Assembly (NCBI GenBank): GCA_963747755.1
Contig: CAVVGK010000016.1
Coordinates: 1-64,000 of the forward strand
Source of the DNA: DATFVA01 sp963747755
Lineage (GTDB): Bacteria > Bacteroidota > Ignavibacteria > Ignavibacteriales > Ignavibacteriaceae
Length of the DNA stretch: 64,000 nt
Direction: 5' to 3'
Position numbers and translations under genes: made by a program. This document shows positions 1-7,990 of the stretch, piece after piece. Within the stretch, counting starts at the first letter, position 1; each line of letters begins with the position of its first letter. The notes below the pieces were generated by a model. The model searched no databases. It saw only the letters and a program-made list of their open reading frames with translations, and had not been told where the DNA came from.

Positions 1-288
1 GAACAGCTTGGAGACTTCACCGATCCTGCGGATATTCTCTGCCCTGTCATCGGGAGAGAAGCCGAGGTTTTTGTTTAAGCCGTGGCGAACATTATCGCCG
101 TCGAGCACGAAGGTTCTGAGTCCTCTTTCGAAGAGTTTCTCTTCAACCTTCATAGCGATTGTTGATTTTCCGCTTGCTGAGAGACCTGTGTACCAGAGGC
201 ACACGCCTTTATGTCCCTGCAGACGTGAGCGGTCTTCTTTTGATATACTTCCGTTATGCCAGGTGATGTTGGTTGCTTTTCGTTGCAT
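1..288 (-). CDS. cysC: Adenylyl-sulfate kinase CysC, N-terminal part, cut by window edge
   Basis: The first 96 codons are present and the frame runs off the left edge. The product phosphorylates adenylyl sulfate (APS) with ATP to PAPS in the cytoplasm, a step of sulfate activation. Visible: a Walker A loop GLSASGKS near residue 36 and the family segment DGDNVRHGLN followed by LGFSPDDRAENIRRIGEV, which binds APS. ATG start at 288. It lies 39 bp downstream of cysQ on the same strand, so the two are probably cotranscribed; CysQ removes the PAP made when PAPS is used. Only about half of a normal CysC is visible, so a CysN-CysC style fusion cannot be excluded, although the start shows no upstream domain. 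Confidence 0.93.
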   Translation of the reverse strand, partial: MQRKATNITWHNGSISKEDRSRLQGHKGVCLWYTGLSASGKSTIAMKVEEKLFERGLRTFVLDGDNVRHGLNKNLGFSPDDRAENIRRIGEVSKLF

Positions 289-327
289 TCTTTACTTCTT
301 CCTTTTTACTTTTAATTTTTTACTACT

Positions 328-1101
328 TTAAATGTCATCGCGAACATTCAACTTAAACGCTGAGGCGATGAAGCCGAAATTCTTCGGGAGTTCTTTATTA
401 TAGGTAACCGGGGTGCCGTCCTTATTCACAAAAAAGCCGCCTGCAGCTGAGAGAATTGCGTGACCTGCGGCGGTATCCCATTCCCATGTTGGTCCGCTTC
501 TGAAATAAATCTCTGCTTTGCCTTCGGCAACCATGCAGATCTTCAGCGAACTTCCGCGGGATGTTTTTTCTTTTATCTTAAACTTGCTGTAAAATTCTTC
601 TTCTTCTTCACCTGAGTGCGATTTACTCTGAACAACCGTCAGCTCATCATCGGGTTTCTTTTTGCTTACCTTTATTTCTGTGGTAGTTCCGTTAATTCTT
701 TTGAAACTTCCCCCCTCAGCGCTTCCGTAAAACATTTCACCGGTAACAGGAACGTAAATTACGCCAACCGCGGGCTTCTGATCTTTTACTAATGCAATGT
801 TTACGGTAAAGTCGCCATTCCTCTTAATAAACTCTTTCGTTCCATCGAGAGGATCAACGAGGAAATACTCTTTCCAGTAGCGGCGCTCTTTATAGTCGGA
901 TCCCCCCCCTTCTTCTGAAATTATGGGGATGCCTCTAAAGTTTTTTGCTAATTCTTTTACAATGTAATTGTGAGATTTCTTATCTGCTTCTGTAAGAGGA
1001 GAATTGTCATCTTTGATCTTTACGTCGAAATCTTCCTGGTTGTAAACATCAAGAACCAGCGTGCCGGCTGTTTCTGCGATAGATATCAGTTTATCAAGCA
1101 T
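328..1101 (-). CDS. cysQ: 3'(2'),5'-bisphosphate nucleotidase CysQ
   Basis: A 257-residue protein of the inositol monophosphatase-like superfamily that hydrolyses PAP to AMP. The metal-site motifs are in the expected order: SEEGG near residue 64, then DPLDGTKEF near 84 and WEWDTAAGHAI near 208. Length is normal for CysQ. I chose the ATG at 1101; a TTG codon directly before it (1104) is in frame but less likely, and no clear ribosome binding site is seen for either. It is the first gene of a pair with cysC, which fits its role in clearing PAP from sulfate assimilation. Confidence 0.92.
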   Translation of the reverse strand: MLDKLISIAETAGTLVLDVYNQEDFDVKIKDDNSPLTEADKKSHNYIVKELAKNFRGIPIISEEGGGSDYKERRYWKEYFLVDPLDGTKEFIKRNGDFTVNIALVKDQKPAVGVIYVPVTGEMFYGSAEGGSFKRINGTTTEIKVSKKKPDDELTVVQSKSHSGEEEEEFYSKFKIKEKTSRGSSLKICMVAEGKAEIYFRSGPTWEWDTAAGHAILSAAGGFFVNKDGTPVTYNKELPKNFGFIASAFKLNVRDDI

Positions 1102-1543
1102 CAATGTCAGATTGTATAAACGTACTTTATAAATATAAACACCTTTTTTCTATGGCTTCGCCGGGTCACTCCCATTTACGGAATGACAAATTTACCTACA
1201 TAAACTGAAAATTGGTACTGAAGTAGTCCCGTGGAACTCCGGTCAAACAGCATTACAATTTGCCCAGGGTTAAAACCGTTTCCCTTATTAAGAGAATAGT
1301 AAAGTTATAAAAATTTTTGATAACATTTGGGCAAAAATTGAGCCATATTCAATTGAAAATTTCAGATTGAAGATTGATATGATTAGATATTGAATTTTAT
1401 CGTGTAAAAATAACATCTATTTTGGTAATCTGGCAATAAGGGAAGGTCTGATTGTGTGAGGGGGAGCAAGGGATATTTAAGATTTGAAAAGATTGAAGAT
1501 TTAGGGGCAGAGAGCGTAGAAATTTAAGATTTAAGATTTAAGA
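1102..1543. other. Intergenic region with dispersed words, no gene seen
   Basis: No credible coding frame. The stretch has a half copy of a hairpin-type repeat (GCCCAGGGTTAAAACC near 1262) and, from about 1470, A-rich words such as TTTAAGATTTGAA and GATTGAAGATT that recur between genes elsewhere in the window. It contains the upstream region of cysQ, but no promoter could be assigned with confidence. Confidence 0.6.
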
Positions 1544-1794
1544 ATGAAAATTTTGCAGAAGATGCTTGAATCGGTCAGCTACAGCGGCCAGCGGCTGCTT
1601 GATACCGTTAACCTGATACTAGACCTCAGCAGGATAGAGAGCGACAGATATGAAATGAGCTATACCAGGGTGAACCTGAGCGAACTGGCGCAGAACGTGG
1701 CGGAGAATTTTTTGCCGATGGGTTCACACACTACCTGGCGAAGCCGTTTACACGTGCGGAAGTTCTTTCGTTCCTTGCAGCAACACTTCCTTAA
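1544..1794 (+). pseudogene. Hybrid histidine kinase relic: HisKA tail fused to receiver-domain end
   Basis: The open frame starts with ordinary dimerisation-domain sequence (SGQRLL, ILDLSRIES, NLSELAQNVAENF). From 1714 the coding signal moves to the next frame, which reads ADGFTHYLAKPFTRAEVLSF and stops at 1792-1794. That is the C-terminal end of a response-regulator receiver domain, with the conserved Lys-Pro-Phe. The ATPase domain and most of the receiver domain are missing, so this is an internally deleted, out-of-frame remnant of a hybrid kinase. Similar A-rich repeats lie on both sides. The apparent 85-residue ORF (1544-1801) is not expected to be functional. Confidence 0.8.
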
Positions 1795-1912
1795 TATTTA
1801 ATATTTAAGATTTGAAGATTAAGGGGCAAAGGGGGAAGAGCAAGGAGCATAGGCAGAACACACAAGGGACAGAGAGCAAGGAGGTAAGAGCGAAGTTATT
1901 GCAGATTGAAGA

Positions 1913-3628
1913 TTAGGGGGCAGAGGGTTTCTCCCTGGCGACGACGGGAAGGAAATCTTCGGGCCGGCCTAATGGGGGCAGACCGAGCAATTGCCTGGCG
2001 CGGTCTAATGAGTCATCGATGTTTCCGAATATATTTTCTTCGCCTATCTCATCCATTATCTTGTACTGCGTAAGGGCGAACAGCGGCTGGGCGTGAACTC
2101 CGGAAAGGATAAGGTGAATTCCCTCTTTCTTATTTTTCTGAATAATTTCACTCAGCAGGTTTAAGCCCGTCGCATCGATTGCCTGTACATTCCGCATCCG
2201 CAGTATCATCACCTTCGGCGGTTTTTCAATATTGTGCATTACTTCCTTGAATTTTGTAGCAGCACCAAAGAAAAAGGGACCGTTAATTTCGTATACTTCC
2301 GCGCCGTCGGGCACGTTCTTATTCTGAATTGAGTTTACGTCCGTGAGTTCTTCCTCATCCTTAAGCTCGCGTGTAACTATGCTTATGTTGGAAACGGCGG
2401 CCATCCTTCTCATAAATAAAATAACGGCAAGCACCATTCCTACTTCAATTGCGACGGTCAGATCGAAGATGACGGTGAGACCGAATGTAGTGATCAACAC
2501 TACTATATCGCTTCGGGGACTTTTAAGCAGACGATAAAACACGCGATACTCGCTCATATTATAGGCCACGACCAGAAGCACCGATGCCAGCGCAGCCATC
2601 GGGATTAATCTGGCCCATCGCCCAAGGAACAGTAAAATTAATAGCAGCGTAAGGGCGTGAACCATTCCCGCAATGGGAGTTCGTCCACCGTTTTTGATGT
2701 TTGCCGCGGTTCTCGCTATGGCGCCCGTTACAGGTATTCCGCCGAACAGAGGCGATAAAATATTGGCCACACCGTTGGCAACCAGTTCCATATTCGATTT
2801 GTGCTTTGCCCCGATCATTCCGTCGGCCACTACCGCCGAGAGCAGCGACTCAATTGAAGCGAGTATGGCTATTGTGGTTGCGGGTAAGATGAGTTCTTTA
2901 ATGGCTGCCAGATCGAAAGAAGGGATTGAAGGGACAGGAATAACCGGATTGAGCATACCGAACCTGGTTTCAATGGTATCGACTTTAAGATGAAACAGGT
3001 GTACCACGAGCGTGGCGATTACGATTGCGGCTACAGAGCCCGGGATCTTTTTAGAAACTTTCGGCCAGAGAATGATGATAAGCAGTGACAGAAGGCCTAC
3101 GGAAAGTGCTTCATAATTTACGGATGAAAGATGCCGGAAATATTCCGTCCATTTCCCGAAAAAATCCGCAGGAACTTTTGCGAGATTCATTCCCAGGAAA
3201 TCATTCACCTGGCTTGAAAAAATTACGACAGCAATGCCGCTTGTGAATCCGACGATAACAGGATACGGTATAAATTTTATGATAGATCCGAATTGGGCGA
3301 AGCCCATGATGATGAGAATTACTCCCGCCATAATTGTGGCAAGCATTAAGCCGTTCATTCCGTACTGCTGCACAATTCCGTAGACGATGATTATAAATGC
3401 GCCGGTGGGACCCCCGATCTGCACTCTGCTTCCGCCCAGGAAGGAGATTATAAAGCCGCCGATTACCGCGGTAATGAGTCCCTTCTCGGGCGATACTCCC
3501 GAAGCGATACCGAACGCGATTGACAGAGGGAGGGCGACGATACCGACCAGGACGCCGGCGATGATATCTTTATAGATTTGTTCCCTGGTCAATCCCGGCA
3601 GAAGGACGAAAAATTTCGGCTTAAACAT
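1913..3628 (-). CDS. SulP/SLC26-family anion permease with STAS domain
   Basis: A 571-residue inner-membrane transporter of normal SulP length. Residues 1-430 hold many hydrophobic segments, including the family signatures GGFIISFLGGSRVQIGGPTG and GGIPVTGAIARTAANIKNGG. Residues 450-550 form a STAS domain with the RNVQAIDATGLNLL phosphosite-like motif. The family moves sulfate, bicarbonate or other anions; the substrate cannot be read from sequence. The cysQ-cysC pair lies about 0.8 kb downstream on the same strand, so sulfate is plausible, but the kinase relic between them makes one operon unlikely. ATG at 3628 with AAGGAAC upstream. Confidence 0.9.
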   Translation of the reverse strand: MFKPKFFVLLPGLTREQIYKDIIAGVLVGIVALPLSIAFGIASGVSPEKGLITAVIGGFIISFLGGSRVQIGGPTGAFIIIVYGIVQQYGMNGLMLATIMAGVILIIMGFAQFGSIIKFIPYPVIVGFTSGIAVVIFSSQVNDFLGMNLAKVPADFFGKWTEYFRHLSSVNYEALSVGLLSLLIIILWPKVSKKIPGSVAAIVIATLVVHLFHLKVDTIETRFGMLNPVIPVPSIPSFDLAAIKELILPATTIAILASIESLLSAVVADGMIGAKHKSNMELVANGVANILSPLFGGIPVTGAIARTAANIKNGGRTPIAGMVHALTLLLILLFLGRWARLIPMAALASVLLVVAYNMSEYRVFYRLLKSPRSDIVVLITTFGLTVIFDLTVAIEVGMVLAVILFMRRMAAVSNISIVTRELKDEEELTDVNSIQNKNVPDGAEVYEINGPFFFGAATKFKEVMHNIEKPPKVMILRMRNVQAIDATGLNLLSEIIQKNKKEGIHLILSGVHAQPLFALTQYKIMDEIGEENIFGNIDDSLDRARQLLGLPPLGRPEDFLPVVAREKPSAP

Positions 3629-3707
3629 TAGTTCCTTAATATGAAAATATTATGAAGGGTGTGGAGATTTAGCTGTTATTGACTGATGTAATTCTTTCTA
3701 AAAAAAC

Positions 3708-3760
3708 GAGATCAAATGTACGAAAAAATTCTAATTATCCATTCGGGTTTTTTTTGATCT
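3708..3760 (+). other. Inverted repeat GAGATCAAA / TTTGATCTC, IS left flank
   Basis: Nine-base arms, GAGATCAAA near 3709 and TTTGATCTC near 3753, enclose an A/T-rich loop with a T-run. It is followed by an 18-bp perfect palindrome (ATATTCAATATTGAATAT, 3772-3789). On the minus strand the hairpin could also act in the sulP leader. Its role is unknown. Confidence 0.5.
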
Positions 3761-3809
3761 CATACGCGAGGATATTCAATATTGAATATTTAAATGATCG
3801 GTAAATTAA

Positions 3810-3914
3810 GAAGGTCTCGCTTTCTAAAAGTGTTACTATCTTATTTATGGACTTTTAAAAGTCATTAAACAATAAGATTAGAAAAATGAACATCATATTA
3901 GAAAGGAGACCTGT
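3810..3914 (+). ncRNA. Structured leader of the IS110 transposase, candidate bridge-RNA region
   Basis: Nested pairings are visible. AGGTCTCGCTTTC (3811-3823) pairs with GAAAGGAGACCT (3901-3912) with one bulge; CTTATT (from 3840) pairs with AATAAG (to 3876); and GACTTTTAAAAGTC (3850-3863) is a perfect palindrome at the centre. The outer stem contains the Shine-Dalgarno AAAGGAG of the transposase, so folding would hide the start. IS110-group elements are known to encode their bridge RNA in the flank upstream of the transposase, which makes this region (perhaps from 3700) a candidate. Guide loops were not assigned. Confidence 0.4.
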
Positions 3915-4967
3915 ATGCAAGAAAGGAAAAAAAACAACAATAATCAAACCATAGAGATGTATGATTATTACATCAGTCTTGACTGGTCGATCGAAGGTGC
4001 AGCGCTAGCATATATGAAATCAAACAGCATAGAGCCCAGGGTAAAAGATAAAATTCCCGCAAATATAAGGTTGATTAAAGAACACATAAAAGAATTAAAG
4101 GGAAGTAAAATATTAACTATTGAGGAATCAACCGGTTCACAATGGCTGTATGTGGAGCTGAAGGAGATTGTAGATAAAATAATAATATGCAACCCATTGA
4201 GAAACAGGCTGTTGGAGGAAGGATCCAAGACAGATAAAATAGATGCAAAGAAACTCTGTCAGCTGCTAAGAGGAGGGTTGTTAAAGGAAGTTTACCATAC
4301 GGATAATGAAAAATATAAAATAAGGAAACTGGCAAGTGCATATGAAGACCTGGTAAAAGCGGAGGTAAGGGTAAAAAATCAGATATCTGCTCTCTACAGG
4401 GCAATAGGAATAAAGAGTAAAAGAGGAAAGGCTGATTATAATAACAGCGATGAGACGTTGAATTTCATATTAGAAGAAAAGACCAGGATCCTAACATTAT
4501 TGTTGGAAGAACAAAAGAAGTATAAAGAAGTCTTTAAGAAGATATCAAAAAAAGAAAAGATCATTCAAAAAATAGAGAGAATATCGGGGTTTGGTCCTTT
4601 ACTGGCAGTACAGGCCTATGGAATAGTAATAGAAGCCGCCAGGTTCGAGAACAAATACAAGTTTTGGGCATATTGCGGGCTGGTAAGAAACAAAAGAGAA
4701 AGCGGAAAGACAAGCTATAGCAAAAGACATAAACTTTACTCAAGGAGATTGAAAACTATATTTAAGATGGCTACAAAGGCTGCATTAAACGGAAAAAACG
4801 ATATCAGGCAATATTATGAATGTATGCTTAAAGATGGCTATAGTCAGAAGGATGCAAGAAATGCAATAACCAGGTACCTGGCTAAATCCTTTTACGCAAT
4901 AATGAAAAATGGAACGGATTACGAACCCTACTATTGGAGGAAGGAGCCGGAGATTAGAGCAGCATAA
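3915..4967 (+). CDS. IS110-family transposase (DEDD recombinase)
   Basis: A 350-residue enzyme of normal length. The N-terminal RuvC-like DEDD domain shows YISLDWS (Asp), LTIEESTGS (Glu) and KTDKIDAKKL (two Asp). The C-terminal transposase_20 domain shows ISGFGPLLA, FWAYCGLV and RESGKTSY, whose Ser is a candidate for the catalytic serine. In this family a structured bridge RNA pairs with both donor and target DNA. The start ATG follows AAAGGAG at good spacing, but that site lies inside a predicted stem. It is intact and possibly active. Confidence 0.93.
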   Translation: MQERKKNNNNQTIEMYDYYISLDWSIEGAALAYMKSNSIEPRVKDKIPANIRLIKEHIKELKGSKILTIEESTGSQWLYVELKEIVDKIIICNPLRNRLLEEGSKTDKIDAKKLCQLLRGGLLKEVYHTDNEKYKIRKLASAYEDLVKAEVRVKNQISALYRAIGIKSKRGKADYNNSDETLNFILEEKTRILTLLLEEQKKYKEVFKKISKKEKIIQKIERISGFGPLLAVQAYGIVIEAARFENKYKFWAYCGLVRNKRESGKTSYSKRHKLYSRRLKTIFKMATKAALNGKNDIRQYYECMLKDGYSQKDARNAITRYLAKSFYAIMKNGTDYEPYYWRKEPEIRAA

Positions 4968-5175
4968 ATAAAGAATATGCTGTGAGCTAATAGAATCTGT
5001 GATGGAATCCGGAAAGGTAATTTTAATTTCCCGGGAATGAAGTTCAACAATTTTCATGCTTCATAGAAAGCCAAAAGATCGGTTAACTCTTCCCGTTATT
5101 CTGAAAAATTTAACGTAGCCATCAAGGCTCATATAGACGAATAGAAACTATTAAATCGATTAAAGAAAAAATTAC

Positions 5176-5457
5176 TTAATACAGAAAGTTGATATTTTGC
5201 CACAGCGAAAGCGAGCCCAAAAGCAGAGAAGTAAAATATTTTACTTGCGGATAACTACGTTCTCTTGACTTTTTTCTTAATAGATGAAAATTGAAGAATG
5301 AGCCGAAATGGAGTCCGAGGCAGCGGGGACAAAGAGGCAGCTGAATTCCCCGCAGGCTGACGAGTATTTCGTTATCCTGGTGACAGATAAACCCGAGCAG
5401 GTATCTTATTACTTCTTCCGGGAATACCGCCGGAGCGATATGTATAGTTGTTATCAT
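5176..5457 (-). pseudogene. DUF2085 membrane protein, probably truncated at the C terminus
   Basis: The 93-residue frame carries the cysteine signature of DUF2085: ICHQ near residue 24, then LPLCPRCLGLHFG near 40, then a basic segment and a second hydrophobic stretch that stops abruptly at NINFLY. Family members usually continue for a few dozen more residues with further membrane segments. The missing end lies on the side facing the IS110 element. The CHQ...CxRC cysteines suggest metal binding, but no function is established. The frame could still make a short protein, so pseudogene status is inferred. Confidence 0.6.
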
Positions 5458-5620
5458 TTTTTTATTCTTCCCGGGACTAAGGTATGGTGTTACAGAAGCG
5501 GGGTTGTCATCAAAATGTCATAACCATGTAAAAGGTTTGTAATGGTGGCAAAGGGAGGAGCAGACGACAAATCAAGGAAAAAGGAAAAAGTAAATCAAGG
5601 AAAAAGGCGAAGGAAAAGGC

Positions 5621-5644
5621 AAAAAAAGGGAGCGTTGTGCTCCC
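5621..5644 (-). terminator. Rho-independent terminator of the 5674-7596 gene
   Basis: On the minus strand GGGAGC, loop ACAAC, GCTCCC is followed by seven Ts. It lies 30 bp past the stop codon of the T9SS protein gene. Confidence 0.8.
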
Positions 5645-5673
5645 TTCTCTGCTCTGATAGTATCAGAAATGAA

Positions 5674-7596
5674 TTACCTTATAAGAATCATCTTTTTAGT
5701 TGCAGTAAAATTGTTCACCTGCATCTTGTAGATATATACTCCGCTTGAGAGCTTTGATGCATCAAAATTAACCGAATAAATTCCTTGCTCCAGCTTTTCA
5801 TTTACCAGTGATGCGATTTCCCTTCCCAGCAGATCGTATACTTTGAGGGTGACGAATCCATCGGTGGGGATCGCATAGCGTATCACTGTCGTCGGATTGA
5901 AAGGATTCGGGTAGTTGCTGTAGAGAGTGTATTTTGTAGGTAAATTATCTGATGCGCCGGTTTTGTAGAGGATGTTGTAATCGGGCACTTTTCCAGCCGC
6001 GATAATCACCTGGTTACTTGCAGCTTCGGCAATATCTTTGGCAAGTTCGAGCTGCGCATTGGTTGAACCTGGCGTGCTCATAATTGTGGAGGCGTGCGTT
6101 ATTACGTCGGCTACATCCCTGCCGTCAGCTGTTACTATTTCAGTCTGAGAAATTTTAAGAGAAGCCATATTGAGAATTAAGGTAGCCAGATGTGCTTTGG
6201 CTTTCAGGTACATATTGGGGCCGCCGTAGCTGAGGATATCGGACCAGTACTGAGCTGTAGTGTCCTCATCAAAGATGTCAGTGAAGTGCGGTATGTAGTG
6301 CGTTCCAATTGCGGCAATGTAACTCTTAAGATCTGCCCAGGCTTCCTGTGCATTTCCTTTGTGTCTTATATAAAAATCAAACTGGTTCTTCCAGTAGCCT
6401 TTGCCGCGTGCTGCGTTTAAGATCGGGACCGCAGTAAGTGTAAAGTTGACGGTTTCATCATTACTACAGTAAGGAATCATAACATCCTTCATTTCTTCAT
6501 CCGCGGAGAACCCAAGAGGAGTTACAATCTCAACGCGATACTGCATAGGTTCCAGGTCGGTAAATTCGTAGTGTCCGATTGAAGTATTTGTCATTGTACT
6601 GCTTACGAATATCGGAGAACCGTCTAACTTCAGGAGTTTTACTGTAACTTCTCCTACTCCTGAACCTCCTACATCGATTATACCTGAGACAGAACCCAAT
6701 TCAAAAAGAACAATATCAACGCTGATTGTATCACTTATATTACCCAGAGCATCCTTTCCCCTAACATAGATTGTATAATTATCACAGGTCAACCCCATCA
6801 GGGTGTCGGCTACATCTTCAGTCGGTTCATCATACGCACCATCTACTGGATCCATCTCGATCCAGTCAGTAAGGTCTAAACTATATTCAGCGCTTGCGAT
6901 ATTAGAATTACCTGTATTGGAATCATCAACGTTAGCCGTCAAAACTATATCTGTACCAACCACTGCATAAGGCGGGAGAGCCTTAACATTTGATACGATA
7001 GGTGCTTCGCCGTCAGAAACCGGCAGGCGGCCAATGCTAAAAGTGACCGTGCTGCTTGTTGGCTGGGTTCCATCCAGTTTAATTTTCCCGGATATTGTGA
7101 AGGACCCTGTTAAGGTTAAGGACGCAATGTACTTGTTCAGGATTTTTGTGGTGTTATCGTTTCCATCAGCAACAAAATCTCCATAATTATGCCCCTGGAT
7201 GGTAAAGTCTTCCAGGGTGATTTTAGTATCCTTCTGGTTGGATTTAAGATTAAACTGGATATAGTTCAATATACCCAAATCACCTGATGAATGATCTTTG
7301 CTAAAAGTTAATACCGTGCTGGTAAGTTTTGTCCCATCATAAACAATTTGAAATGGATTCTCAGATGTCCAGTTAAACTGGTTATCCGAAGTTGTTGAAG
7401 TGGTTGATAGCTGAACTCGCGGTTTATTGACCGAATTTGGTCCTCCTGTGACGCCATTATCAAAGTTTAAGAAAGATACAGTAGCGTAAATTACAGCAGA
7501 GTTGTTGGAACCATCTTCCACTGGTTGACTGAATGTATCAGCACAAAAAAGGAACATTAAAGTGAACAGGACAAGGTAGAAAAAACTTTTCTTCAT
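5674..7596 (-). CDS. T9SS-exported protein with SdrB-like and GYWKN domains
   Basis: A 640-residue secreted protein. The start is the ATG at 7596, preceded by GGAGGG, and gives a signal peptide of about 24 residues; an upstream in-frame start at 7677 has no such support. Domains in order: an N-terminal beta-rich region resembling cohesin-type modules (about 30-200), an Ig-like segment (about 210-300), a prealbumin-like fold with GSVSGIIDVGGSGVGEVTVK (about 305-390), an alpha-helical segment beginning ARGKGYWKNQ (about 395-545), and a C-terminal T9SS type A sorting domain with SNYPNPFNPTT. The sorting domain directs passage through the outer membrane and surface attachment or release. Ligands are unknown. 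Confidence 0.85.
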   Translation of the reverse strand: MKKSFFYLVLFTLMFLFCADTFSQPVEDGSNNSAVIYATVSFLNFDNGVTGGPNSVNKPRVQLSTTSTTSDNQFNWTSENPFQIVYDGTKLTSTVLTFSKDHSSGDLGILNYIQFNLKSNQKDTKITLEDFTIQGHNYGDFVADGNDNTTKILNKYIASLTLTGSFTISGKIKLDGTQPTSSTVTFSIGRLPVSDGEAPIVSNVKALPPYAVVGTDIVLTANVDDSNTGNSNIASAEYSLDLTDWIEMDPVDGAYDEPTEDVADTLMGLTCDNYTIYVRGKDALGNISDTISVDIVLFELGSVSGIIDVGGSGVGEVTVKLLKLDGSPIFVSSTMTNTSIGHYEFTDLEPMQYRVEIVTPLGFSADEEMKDVMIPYCSNDETVNFTLTAVPILNAARGKGYWKNQFDFYIRHKGNAQEAWADLKSYIAAIGTHYIPHFTDIFDEDTTAQYWSDILSYGGPNMYLKAKAHLATLILNMASLKISQTEIVTADGRDVADVITHASTIMSTPGSTNAQLELAKDIAEAASNQVIIAAGKVPDYNILYKTGASDNLPTKYTLYSNYPNPFNPTTVIRYAIPTDGFVTLKVYDLLGREIASLVNEKLEQGIYSVNFDASKLSSGVYIYKMQVNNFTATKKMILIR

Positions 7597-7990
7597 AATT
7601 CCCTCCATGAAGAAAAAATAAATTGATATGTTAATTAGGTGTACCCACCCGAGTGGCCCGCTGAGCGCGCATGTCAAAAGGAGTACCAGCGCAATGTTTG
7701 TTATTCAGCATATTTTGAGGGAGGTAAAATAAAATGTGTGTATGTAATGTGGATTTTGTATTAATCGGTGACAGAAGCCAATCCCCTCAATTGAAAATTG
7801 CAGGTCAAGGAAAAAGTGAAAAGGCAAAAGGAAAAAGTAAGAGCAAATGCTGCGAAGACGCGAAGGCACTAAGAAAGGAGATTCCTCCCTGCAGTCGGGA
7901 TGACAATGGGGGAAGGCAATCAACTTTTTGAGATGCCGAAACAAGTTCGGCATGACAGGCAAAGGGATTGCTTCGCTTCGCTCGCGATGA
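7597..7990. other. Intergenic region with dispersed repeats
   Basis: Upstream region of the 5674-7596 gene and downstream region of the next. It holds a hairpin-type word ATGCCGAAACAAGTTCGGCAT (7933-7953) and a copy of the GGATTGCTTC...CGCGATGAC repeat (7965-7991) that also occurs near 9906, 13861 and 35087. A GC-rich patch at 7640-7680 differs from its surroundings. No gene is supported. Confidence 0.6.

Larger units (their letters stand above)
3690..5110 (+). mobile_element. IS110-family insertion sequence, ends not resolved
   Basis: The core is the transposase at 3915-4967. Both non-coding flanks are rich in inverted repeats, as expected for IS110 elements, which carry a bridge RNA in one flank and usually lack long terminal inverted repeats and target duplications. 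I could not find exact ends; the limits given are approximate. The right side abuts a C-terminally truncated DUF2085 gene (5176-5457), which could mark the insertion point or a later deletion. There is no second copy in the window. Confidence 0.5.

Noticed and set aside
5308..5523. 71-residue plus-strand ORF
   Set aside because: It overlaps the DUF2085 fragment on the opposite strand, which has a recognisable cysteine signature; the plus frame has none.
5542..5748. 68-residue lysine-rich plus-strand ORF
   Set aside because: Its start is A/G-rich intergenic repeat and its end runs through the terminator and the 3' end of the opposite T9SS gene.
7705..7962. ORFs of 65-85 residues on both strands between the first two T9SS genes
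   Set aside because: They translate dispersed repeats (the GCCGAAACAAGTTCGGC hairpin and GGATTGCTTC words).
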